Assembly: GCF_017873605.1 (NCBI RefSeq)
Contig: NZ_JAGGKI010000006.1
Span: forward strand, 186,001-250,000
Source: Paenibacillus lactis
GTDB lineage: Bacteria; Bacillota; Bacilli; Paenibacillales; Paenibacillaceae
DNA length: 64,000 nucleotides
Reading direction: 5' to 3'
The position numbers were made by a program, and so were the translations under genes. Below, piece after piece: positions 26,839-34,922 of the stretch (position 1 is the stretch's first letter; each line of letters begins with the position of its first letter). The notes under the pieces are model-generated. The model searched no databases and was not told where the DNA came from. It saw only the letters and a program-made list of their open reading frames with translations.

Positions 26839-27181
26839 GTAGACCTGTATCTAATCTGTGCCATTCTACATACCGAAAACATTTCAGCCTTTTTGGGATC
26901 GGTGCAAGAACTGGATGATCAAACAGGAGAACAGCCGGTCAGAGTGTAGAAGCAACGGAGCGCGATTTCCATAATAGCAATTACCGCCTTCTTATGAGGG
27001 CGGTTTTTATTTATCCAAAAATCCTCTCTCTCTATATATAGATTTATGATTTTCCGATTGTAAGCGCCCTTCGAAGAAAACACAGCTGCGGCTTAAGAAA
27101 CGACATGTTGCAAGAAGCGATCGGAAGGTATGATGTTCAAGAAAGCCAAGCTGATCAAATTCTATTAAGGAGGAACCCGAA
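26839..27181 (+). terminator. Intergenic region with a terminator at 26983-27010
   Basis: ACCGCC...GGGCGGT (26983-27004) is a stem followed by five T and is probably the end of the GyrI-like transcript. Upstream of it an open stretch without a start codon (about 26866-26949) could be a decayed coding fragment, but no family was recognised. The promoter of the carbohydrate operon must lie in 27010-27170. Confidence 0.6.
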
Positions 27182-27544
27182 ATGCTACGATTTCGGCTTC
27201 ATGAATTGAAGGATACGAGGTCTGGCCATATACTCGGAGACCTTCTGCCCGGCGATTATTTATGCGCCGGTGGTCTCGCTTTCACGAAGCCCGGCGAAAG
27301 AAGCCATACGAACGACGGACCCGGAGGCTTGGATATACATACGCATCCGGATCGAGAGGCGTTCATCATAATCCAAGGGTACGGCATCATGGAGGTGGAT
27401 GGAGTGGAGCACGTTGTAACCACAGGGGATATCCTGATTATTGAAGCTGGCGAAGACCATCACCTTCGTTCCAGCGAAGACGATCCGCTCGTAACATTGT
27501 GGTGTCACGCGGGGCACGTTCGCCATAAAAGTCAGGCGGAATGA
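27182..27544 (+). CDS. Cupin domain protein
   Basis: A 120-residue single-domain cupin. The two metal-binding motifs are visible: a first motif with HTHPDREAF (two His, one Glu region) and GYGIMEVDG, and the second motif with GDILIIEAGEDHHL. Small cupins beside sugar transport and hydrolase genes act as sugar isomerases or epimerases, lyases or sensors; which one cannot be told. AAGGAGG lies before the ATG. It opens the carbohydrate operon, and its stop touches the reading frame of the next gene. Confidence 0.82.
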   Translation: MLRFRLHELKDTRSGHILGDLLPGDYLCAGGLAFTKPGERSHTNDGPGGLDIHTHPDREAFIIIQGYGIMEVDGVEHVVTTGDILIIEAGEDHHLRSSEDDPLVTLWCHAGHVRHKSQAE

Positions 27545-27699
27545 TGAAACAACGTCGTAGAAAAACACAGGGCAGTATGGAGACGCGACATGGAGCTTAC
27601 ATAGTCTGTCGTTTTATGATCGATTTGCAGGATATCAGAACCTGTACCAAACAGTGCGGGCACAGCCTGAATTTTGAAGATGGAATGGAGTTGACATCT

Positions 27700-28659
27700 A
27701 TGCAGTACAGAAGACTGGGTAACAGTGGATTGAAGGTGAGCGAAATCGCACTCGGCAGCTGGCTTACCGTCGGAGCGGCTTCAGATCCCAGGCTTCCGGA
27801 GAGGATCATCGACCGCGCTTATGGGCATGGCATAAATCTATTTGATACGGCGAACGTCTATCATCATGGTGAAGCAGAAAGGATCGTTGGGCATGCATTG
27901 GCCAAATACGAACGAAGCTCATATGTTCTGGCCACAAAGGTTTGCGTGCCGGTAGGAGACGGCCCCAATGACCGCGGCTTGTCCCGCAAGCATATTCGCG
28001 AGCAGTGCGACTTGAGCTTGAAGCGGCTTGGCGTCGACTATATCGACTTGTATCAGTGTCACCGGTACGATCCCGATACGCCGCTCGACGAAACGCTCCG
28101 GGCTCTCGATGATCTGGTGAAAGCGGGCAAAGTGTTGTACACAGGTGTGAGCATGTGGAGACCGGCGCAGATCGTGGATGCGGTTCGGACGGGCGCCGAA
28201 TTGAACCTGAACCGCATCATCTCCAGTCAACCGCAATACCATATGCTCCTTCGCGAACCGGAACTGGAGCTGATCCCGGTTTGCGAGAGGGAGGGGCTCG
28301 GCCAAATCGTATTCTCTCCGCTTGCCCAAGGCGCGCTTACTGGCAAATACGAGCCTGGCGGCATGATCCCGCCAAGCTCGAGGGCGGCGGACCCGAAGCA
28401 GAACGGAGCCATCTCCCGCTGGATTGACGAGGATCACCTGAAGCGGGTGCAGCGACTGAAACCGATCGCGGATCAGGCCGGCATCTCGCTTGCACAAATG
28501 GCGCTAGCCTGGATTCTGCGTCAGCCATCCGTGGCCAGCTGCATCGTCGGAGCCTCGAGACCAGAGCAGGTGGACCATAACGTCCACGCTTCCGGTATCC
28601 GGCTTGACGCGGCTACGCTCGATGCCATTGATGCTGCGCTTAAATTCGAAGAGAAGTAG
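27700..28659 (+). CDS. Aldo/keto reductase
   Basis: A 319-residue aldo/keto reductase (TIM barrel). It begins MQYRRLGNSGLKVSEIALGS, has the catalytic set in NLFDTANVYHHG (Asp, Tyr), a Lys in VLATKVCVP and His in YQCHRYDP, and the NADPH-binding end SCIVGASRPEQV. The frame is open from 27541, overlapping the cupin stop, but the first 53 codons have no family resemblance, so the ATG at 27700 with GGAG upstream was preferred. In this operon it probably reduces a sugar or sugar-derived aldehyde. It is related to the second aldo/keto reductase at 54338. Confidence 0.88.
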   Translation: MQYRRLGNSGLKVSEIALGSWLTVGAASDPRLPERIIDRAYGHGINLFDTANVYHHGEAERIVGHALAKYERSSYVLATKVCVPVGDGPNDRGLSRKHIREQCDLSLKRLGVDYIDLYQCHRYDPDTPLDETLRALDDLVKAGKVLYTGVSMWRPAQIVDAVRTGAELNLNRIISSQPQYHMLLREPELELIPVCEREGLGQIVFSPLAQGALTGKYEPGGMIPPSSRAADPKQNGAISRWIDEDHLKRVQRLKPIADQAGISLAQMALAWILRQPSVASCIVGASRPEQVDHNVHASGIRLDAATLDAIDAALKFEEK

Positions 28660-28687
28660 CACATGATTTACAGAAGGAGTGAAGAAT

Positions 28688-29647
28688 ATGCCGGGAAACA
28701 CGCCCATTGCCGCATCGAAGCCGCCCAAACGCACTTCCATGTCCCGATCGAGGTTGAGCCAGTTCCGCAAATACAAGGTTCTTTACATCATCTCGCTGCC
28801 AGGATTGTTGTATTTCATCGTATTCAAATACATTCCGTTGCTAGGCTCGGCCATGGCGTTCCAGGATTACAACATATTCAATGGATTTTCTGCAAGTCCG
28901 TGGGTCGGGCTGGAGCATTTCCGACGCATGTTTGAATACAGCGAATTTTTGCGGATTTTGAAGAACACGATTTTAATCGGTGGTTATGACCTCATCTTTG
29001 CTTTTCCCGTGCCGATCATTTTGGCGATCCTGCTGAATGAGATGAGGGTGGTTTTGTTTAAGCGAGTGCTGCAAACCGTCGTGTACATGCCGCATTTTTT
29101 ATCATGGGTCATCATTGGGGGCATCGCCATCGGTATTTTGTCCCCGTCCACAGGGCTCGTAAACAGCATGCTCGAATCGCTAGGTTTGGACTCCATTTAT
29201 TTTCTCGGGGAAGAGTCCTATATCCGAAGCATTCTCGTAGGATCGGGCATTTGGAAGGACAGCGGTTGGGGCACGATCGTATACCTTGCGGCGCTCGCCG
29301 GCATCAATCCTGAACTGTACGAGGCTGCCCGCATCGATGGTGCCAACCGCTGGAAGCAAATCTCGAAGATTACTATACCGGCCATTTTGCCAACGGTCGT
29401 CATCATGTTTTTGCTGCATATTGGCAACTTTCTTGATTTCGGTTTCGAACGGGTATTCGTGTTCCTGAACCCGTTAAATGAAAATAGCGGCGATATTCTG
29501 GATACGTATATCTATCGCGTCGGTTTGATCCAGCAGCAATACAGCTACACGACCGCCATCGGTTTGTTCAAATCCGTGGTCGGCCTTGGCCTGATCATGA
29601 TCGGCAACACGCTGAGCAAGAAAGCGACGGGCAGCGGACTGTATTAA
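28688..29647 (+). CDS. ABC sugar transporter permease, LplB type
   Basis: A 319-residue permease with about six helices, LplB/YtcP group: FRKYKVLYIISLPGLLYFIV, LLGSAMAFQDYNIFNGF, FKRVLQTVVYMPHFLSWVII and the EAA loop YEAARIDGANRWKQISKITI, which contacts the ATPase. The ATG at 28688 has AAGGAG eight bases before it; GTG at 28679 is less likely. These permeases import oligosaccharides of uncertain type with an LplC partner (next gene) and a large lipoprotein. No ATPase gene is present in the operon; a shared MsmX-like ATPase is presumed. Confidence 0.9.
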   Translation: MPGNTPIAASKPPKRTSMSRSRLSQFRKYKVLYIISLPGLLYFIVFKYIPLLGSAMAFQDYNIFNGFSASPWVGLEHFRRMFEYSEFLRILKNTILIGGYDLIFAFPVPIILAILLNEMRVVLFKRVLQTVVYMPHFLSWVIIGGIAIGILSPSTGLVNSMLESLGLDSIYFLGEESYIRSILVGSGIWKDSGWGTIVYLAALAGINPELYEAARIDGANRWKQISKITIPAILPTVVIMFLLHIGNFLDFGFERVFVFLNPLNENSGDILDTYIYRVGLIQQQYSYTTAIGLFKSVVGLGLIMIGNTLSKKATGSGLY

Positions 29648-29675
29648 TTTTACGAATCAAAAGGAGGGTTGCGGC

Positions 29676-30554
29676 ATGCAGCCATCATCGAAGCTTCGTC
29701 GTTTCCATTTATTTGACTGCATGAACTATATCTTTATGACGCTGCTCGGGATAATGATGATTTTTCCGATTTTACACGTACTGGCTAAGTCTCTGAGCAG
29801 TGAAGCGGCTATCAATAGCGGGCGCGTTTCGCTGATTCCGGTCGATCTGACCTTCGATAATTATCAAGTTATTCTCAATGATCCGTCGATCCTGCGCGCG
29901 TTCGGCGTCAGCGTGTTCATTACGGTCGTCGGCACCTTGATCAATCTCGTCTCGACCGCATCGCTCGCTTACCCCCTGTCCAGGCAGGAGTATCAGGGAC
30001 GCAAGCCCATTCTGATGCTCATTCTCGTTACTTTCATTTTCTCGGCGCCGCTTATCCCGAACTTTCTGCTTATCAAAAATCTGCATTTGCTCGATACGCT
30101 GTGGGCACTTATGATCCCAGGCGCAATCAGCGCCTATAATTTATTCATCATGAGGTCTTTCTATATGAGCCTGCCTAATGAGTTGATCGACTGCGCCAGA
30201 ACAGACGGAGCTTCAGAGCTTAGGATCATATGGAGCGTCGTGCTCCCGCTGTCCAAACCGATCATGGCGACGATGGGGTTGTTCTATGCAGTCACGCATT
30301 GGAATTCATACTCGCAAGCGTTATATTACATCAACTCGCGCACGCTGTATCCGCTGCAGCTCAGGCTTCAGGAAATCGTGATGAATAACTCCATGGCCGA
30401 GGCGGGAGGTTTGATGGAGGAGTTGTCGAACGTGTCGCCAAGCGGCGTCCAAATGTCCGTCATAATCGTATCGGTGCTGCCGATCATGCTGGTGTATCCT
30501 TTTCTGCAAAAATATTTTGTGAAAGGCATGCTCATCGGTTCGATCAAATCGTAG
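29676..30554 (+). CDS. ABC sugar transporter permease, LplC type
   Basis: A 292-residue permease with six helices, the usual partner of LplB: MNYIFMTLLGIMMIFPILHV at the start, SLSSEAAINSGRVSLIPVDL, and the EAA loop IDCARTDGASELRIIWSVVL. It ends YPFLQKYFVKGMLIGSIKS, typical of the group. AGGAGGG precedes the ATG. With the permease encoded 28 bases upstream it forms the membrane channel for the binding lipoprotein that follows. Confidence 0.9.
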   Translation: MQPSSKLRRFHLFDCMNYIFMTLLGIMMIFPILHVLAKSLSSEAAINSGRVSLIPVDLTFDNYQVILNDPSILRAFGVSVFITVVGTLINLVSTASLAYPLSRQEYQGRKPILMLILVTFIFSAPLIPNFLLIKNLHLLDTLWALMIPGAISAYNLFIMRSFYMSLPNELIDCARTDGASELRIIWSVVLPLSKPIMATMGLFYAVTHWNSYSQALYYINSRTLYPLQLRLQEIVMNNSMAEAGGLMEELSNVSPSGVQMSVIIVSVLPIMLVYPFLQKYFVKGMLIGSIKS

Positions 30555-30662
30555 CCCATGATAAAAAAACACACATCCATAATAAATATGCCATAACCAT
30601 TAATTTTTATATTTAGTAACTTATTGTTGTGGTTTATTCAATGAAAAGGAGATGAAGGTACG

Positions 30663-32273
30663 ATGAAGAGACGACTAAGCCTGATGCTAGCCATCATTCT
30701 TGCAGTCGGAAGTGTAAGCGCTTGCGCTGGTGGCGGCAGCACTCCAGGCAACTCGAGTGAGGGGCAGACCAATCAACAACCGGCCCAAACCGGCGAGACC
30801 GGCCATTCGGGAGCGGAGGAGCCTCTGAAGTTCAGCATGTCGATCACGACAAGCGGCAATCCCCATGTGGAGCAGTCTCCGGATATCAACAAAGATAAAT
30901 GGGTGCTGGAACTGGAGAAGCGTACGAATACCGACGTTCAGTTGACTACGATTCCGCTTAAAGATTTCGATTCCAAAATGTCGATTATGTTCGCAAGCAA
31001 TAATATCCCCGACGTCGTGCAAAACGTAGGAGGTGCGACGGACAAATCGATGGCAGGGTCCGTCCAAGCCGGTGTCTTCATGCCGCTCGACGATCTGCTG
31101 AAGCAACACGCGCCGAACATCATGAAGCACGTCACGGAAGCAGCCTGGGACGAAGTCAGTTATAAGGGCAAGATTTACGGCATCCCGAACTGGCTAAGCA
31201 ATCCGTCCAGACGGGCCACGTTCATTCGGACCGATCTGCTGAAGCAAACCGGATTGCCCGTGCCGAAGACGCCGGAGGAATTCCTTGATGTCATTCGCGC
31301 ATTCAAGAAGCTGGGTGTCGAAAATCCGTACCAGCTTCGCATGGACTTTAAGTACGCCGACCTCTTCTTCGGCCCTTACGACGCGTTAGGCTATCAGTTC
31401 ATGCAGCAGGGCGACGAGATCGTTCCCAAGTTTTTCGACGTAGACAATATGACCAAGGCGCTGACCATGTACAAAACCATGTATGATGAAGGCTTGGTAC
31501 CAAAAGACTTTGCCACATTGAATGTAACTACATACGCAGAAAATATCAATGGCGGCAAAGCCGGCATGTGGACGTCCAACGCTGCGGGGCTGCTCGATTT
31601 CCGCTCGAAGATCAAAGCGGTTGATCCGAAGGCCGAGGTTGAAATCATTCCGTCACCGGTCGGGCCTGACGGACTGAGCGGTTACGGATTGTACAGCTCG
31701 GTTATTACGTCTTTGTACATCAACAAGAATGTGCCGGAGGAAAAAGCGATCCGCATTATCAAGATGCTGGATTGGATGCTGACCGATGAAGCCAAAATGT
31801 TCTTCACCTTCGGCATCGAAGGGGAGAATTACACGATCGATAATGGCAAAGTGAATTACAAAGCGCCTACAACCGCGGAAGAAGAAGCCGAGCAAGGCTT
31901 CAGGGGCATGCTGGGATTCGTGGGCGATGCGACAATCAATCGGATGCGGATGGAGCAGCTCGAAGGCGGCCAAGACGTGCTGGATGCGCTGGATAACACA
32001 CTGGCAAGAGAAGGGGTGGGCGGCATTATCTTTATCCCTGATTTGGAATCGTTCCAGCGGTATCCGGACCTCGCTTCCAAGCGGCCGGATCAGGCGCCTA
32101 AGATCATCGTCGACCATATGGTCAAAATGATTTACGGCAACGAGGATATCGCCGATTGGCCCAAGGTCATCGAGGAATATCGCCAGAAAGGCGGCAACGA
32201 GATTATTAAGGAAGCAACCGAACGATTTAACAACAAGGACGGCGTTGTTATCCAGGAGTCGCGCCTTCGATAA
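30663..32273 (+). CDS. Extracellular sugar-binding lipoprotein (LipO/family 1)
   Basis: A 536-residue solute-binding lipoprotein. The signal peptide (RRLSLMLAIILAVGSV) ends in the lipobox VSAC, so Cys21 should be lipidated. The mature part has a Ser/Gly/Gln-rich tether, then a type-1 binding fold typical of the LplA/LipO group of 500-550 residues (LEKRTNTDVQLTTIPLKDFD, MFASNNIPDVVQNVG, IYGIPNWLSNPSRRATFIRT). AAAAGGAG precedes the ATG. A cre-like sequence at 30713-30726 lies within the signal-peptide codons. Its partners are the LplB and LplC permeases; the ligand is probably an oligosaccharide attacked by the two hydrolases downstream. Confidence 0.9.
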   Translation: MKRRLSLMLAIILAVGSVSACAGGGSTPGNSSEGQTNQQPAQTGETGHSGAEEPLKFSMSITTSGNPHVEQSPDINKDKWVLELEKRTNTDVQLTTIPLKDFDSKMSIMFASNNIPDVVQNVGGATDKSMAGSVQAGVFMPLDDLLKQHAPNIMKHVTEAAWDEVSYKGKIYGIPNWLSNPSRRATFIRTDLLKQTGLPVPKTPEEFLDVIRAFKKLGVENPYQLRMDFKYADLFFGPYDALGYQFMQQGDEIVPKFFDVDNMTKALTMYKTMYDEGLVPKDFATLNVTTYAENINGGKAGMWTSNAAGLLDFRSKIKAVDPKAEVEIIPSPVGPDGLSGYGLYSSVITSLYINKNVPEEKAIRIIKMLDWMLTDEAKMFFTFGIEGENYTIDNGKVNYKAPTTAEEEAEQGFRGMLGFVGDATINRMRMEQLEGGQDVLDALDNTLAREGVGGIIFIPDLESFQRYPDLASKRPDQAPKIIVDHMVKMIYGNEDIADWPKVIEEYRQKGGNEIIKEATERFNNKDGVVIQESRLR

Positions 32274-32494
32274 CCCCGCGAATGCATGGAATGCAAGGCT
32301 TGCAAATCCAGTCGCCGATACCAGGCCATCCCCGGGGGATGGCCTTATCGTTACCGACATCGAGGACCAGGACATGAACGAGATTGAGTTTTTGCTGTCC
32401 CCATTTTTTAAGAACCTTGATCTCGATACCGTCGATTCGGGCCCAAGCTATGGAGTGCCGGATATGATTTGACTTGGAGAGGAGGATATATGGC
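32274..32494 (+). other. Intergenic hairpin between the lipoprotein and hydrolase genes
   Basis: A GC-rich stem, AGGCCATCCC with GGGATGGCCT (32323-32345), follows the binding protein gene without a T run. In importer operons such hairpins stabilise the upstream mRNA so that the binding protein is made in excess; that role is inferred here. No gene was seen in the 221 bases. Confidence 0.5.
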
Positions 32495-34888
32495 ATGCAT
32501 TCAGATCATCGCAATACCGATCAGAAACATATCTTGACGATGCGCTATCCCGCAGCATGGTGGCGGTCCCAGTGGAGGGAAGCGATGCCGTCTGGCAATG
32601 GCTGCATCGGTGCTTCGGTATACGGAGGAGTGTACGAAGAAACCATACTGCTCAATCATGAGCTTCTGTGGCGTAAGGGCTCGACACCGGAGTTGCCGGA
32701 TGTGAGCGCAATACTTCCCGAGGTTCGGCGCCTTCTCGCCGAAGGAGAAGCAGAGGAAGCTGATGGCGTTCTAGTCAAATGCCTGCGCACGAGCGGATAC
32801 GAGCCGAAGATTGCGTCGCCTCTTCCGCTGGGGGACCTGAAGATTTATATGCCGCAGCACAGCGCCTTCCGCAGTTATGAGCGAAGACTGAACATGGCCA
32901 CAGGGGAAGTTACGGTTCGTTGGACGGTTGGGGAGACCGCGTACGAAAGATCGTTATTCGTCTCCCGCACGGACGATTCCGTCGTCTTGGCCATCCGTAA
33001 GCAGGGTCCGCTTGCGCTGGAAGCCACGATGACCTTTCAGCCGCATAATCCCGAGGATACACGCCGGCCGGGAACGGCTTATATCCCGGAGGCTCCCGAA
33101 TCGAAGCGGGACGGCCATTATTTATACTACGCCGCTCGCAACAATGACGGCTCGGACTTCGGAGCAGTCGCCAGGATCGTCAATCGGTCCGGGACATTGG
33201 GTGCCAATGAACGGGAGTACTCAATTAAAGACGCCGAGTCGCTGCTCGTGATCATCCGGTTGTTTCCGTCGGGGAAGAGGGAAGAGCAGTGGGAGCGCTT
33301 GACATTCGAGCTTCGGGATCTGGCAGCCGACTACGAGATGCTGCTCGCACGGCATGCTTCGGAGCACGGCAGATTGTTCCACGCATCGTCCTTCGACTTG
33401 AGGGCGCAAGGAAGGGAGCGCTCCAATGAGGAGCTGCTGATGGAAGCATACAGGGGCGAGGTTCCGGACGCACTGATGGAGAAGATGTGGGCGTACGGAC
33501 GCTACCTGCTTATATCCGCCTCGCGCGAGAAGGGGCAGCCCTGCCATCTCTACGGATTGTGGGCTGGCGATTACGATGCGGTATGGGCGTTTCACATGGT
33601 GAACGAAAATTTGCAAATGATGTATTGGCAGGCGCTCTCCGGCAATATGTCGGGCCTAATGCTGGCCGTGTTCGACTACATGGATTCGCTGATGGACGAC
33701 TTCCGGACGAATGCGCGCCTCTTATACGGCTGCCGCGGGATTTACATTCCCGCTCCGACGGCGCCGGACTCGGGGCTGCTCAAACATCTCCAGCCCCACA
33801 TCGTACATTGGACCGGGGGCGCGGGCTGGGTCAGCCAGCTGTATTACGACTATTATCTGCATACGGGCGATATAGCCTTCCTGCGCGAACGCGCGATTCC
33901 GTTCATGCGCGAGGCGGCATGGTTTTACAGGGATTTCTTCATCCTTGGCGAGAATGGATTCTTTGTAAGTTCGCCTTCCAATTCGCCGGAGAATACGCCG
34001 GGGAATTATTGGAAAGGACCCGGTCATTCGATGGGCACGACGGTTAACGCCACGATGGATTTCGCGATCGCCAAGGAATTAATGAGAAACTTGGCTGACG
34101 GTTTGCGTGCGATCGGGGAAAGTGAGGAGGAAGAGAATCAGTGGAGGGCTATGCTGGAGCGCATACCTCCATATCAGATCAACGAGGACGGTGCCGTCCG
34201 CGAATGGATGCATCCCGATTATGATGACAATTACCATCATCGCCATCAGTCGCATGCGTACCCCGTCTTTCCGGGGATTGAAGTGACCAGGCAGAACGAT
34301 CCGGCGCTGTTCGATGCTTTCGTCCAGGCTATCCGGAAGCGGCTCGTCATCGGTCTGAAGGAGCAGTCCGGCTGGTCACTCGCCCATATGGCGAATAATT
34401 ATGCGCGCATGGGAGAAGGGGACCTGGCTCTAGAATGTTTGGATATCCTCGGCCGCTCCTGCGTCATGAATAATTTGATGACGCTTCATAACGACTGGCG
34501 GGGCATGGGGATCGGCGTGGATATGGACTGGGCGCCCGTTCAATTGGATGCGAATATGGGATGGACGGCCGCAGTGCAGGAGATGCTGTTGTTCTCTGTG
34601 CCAGGCGAGCTGCATTTGCTTCCGGCCTTGCCGACACGGTGGATTCGGGGATCTGTCGGGCCTTTGCTGGCAAGAGGCGGGGTGCAGTGCGAGTTAAGCT
34701 GGGATCGGGAAGAACAGATGGTAGACGTGACGCTTCGAACATGCAGCGGAAGGCAGGCTGTCCGGCTCATATTGCCGGACATGGTGGCGCGAATCCAGGA
34801 GTTCGAATTTCGGCCAGGACAACCGGTGAATGTCAAGCTGGATGAAAGGCCTCGTCGCTTGCGGCTGGAGCTGAAGCCTTTGTCATAG
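32495..34888 (+). CDS. Glycoside hydrolase family 95 (alpha-L-fucosidase or alpha-L-galactosidase type)
   Basis: A 797-residue protein with the GH95 layout: an N-terminal beta-sandwich (MPSGNGCIGASVYGGVYEET, ILLNHELLWRKG, LPLGDLKIYM) and an (alpha/alpha)6 barrel with FVSSPSNSPENTPGNYWKG, TTVNATMDFAIAKELMRNL and HHRHQSHAYPVFPGIEVT. The Asn of SNSPEN and the Asp of ATMD match positions important in catalysis in the family. There is no signal peptide, so it acts in the cytoplasm on imported oligosaccharide. The ATG at 32495 sits behind GAGAGGAGG; a TTG frame start at 32474 covers that site and was rejected. Substrate is inferred from family only. Confidence 0.85.
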   Translation: MHSDHRNTDQKHILTMRYPAAWWRSQWREAMPSGNGCIGASVYGGVYEETILLNHELLWRKGSTPELPDVSAILPEVRRLLAEGEAEEADGVLVKCLRTSGYEPKIASPLPLGDLKIYMPQHSAFRSYERRLNMATGEVTVRWTVGETAYERSLFVSRTDDSVVLAIRKQGPLALEATMTFQPHNPEDTRRPGTAYIPEAPESKRDGHYLYYAARNNDGSDFGAVARIVNRSGTLGANEREYSIKDAESLLVIIRLFPSGKREEQWERLTFELRDLAADYEMLLARHASEHGRLFHASSFDLRAQGRERSNEELLMEAYRGEVPDALMEKMWAYGRYLLISASREKGQPCHLYGLWAGDYDAVWAFHMVNENLQMMYWQALSGNMSGLMLAVFDYMDSLMDDFRTNARLLYGCRGIYIPAPTAPDSGLLKHLQPHIVHWTGGAGWVSQLYYDYYLHTGDIAFLRERAIPFMREAAWFYRDFFILGENGFFVSSPSNSPENTPGNYWKGPGHSMGTTVNATMDFAIAKELMRNLADGLRAIGESEEEENQWRAMLERIPPYQINEDGAVREWMHPDYDDNYHHRHQSHAYPVFPGIEVTRQNDPALFDAFVQAIRKRLVIGLKEQSGWSLAHMANNYARMGEGDLALECLDILGRSCVMNNLMTLHNDWRGMGIGVDMDWAPVQLDANMGWTAAVQEMLLFSVPGELHLLPALPTRWIRGSVGPLLARGGVQCELSWDREEQMVDVTLRTCSGRQAVRLILPDMVARIQEFEFRPGQPVNVKLDERPRRLRLELKPLS

Positions 34889-34922
34889 CATCTGTCAAGG
34901 ATTTTAACCAAGGAGGAGAGCA

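Noticed and set aside
26839-26949. Open frame ending SAFLGSVQELDDQTGEQ after the GyrI-like gene
   Set aside because: No start codon, no ribosome site and no recognised family; too short to call a pseudogene.
27541-27699. Upstream extension of the aldo/keto reductase overlapping the cupin stop
   Set aside because: The extra 53 codons have no family similarity, and a better start with a ribosome site is present at 27700.
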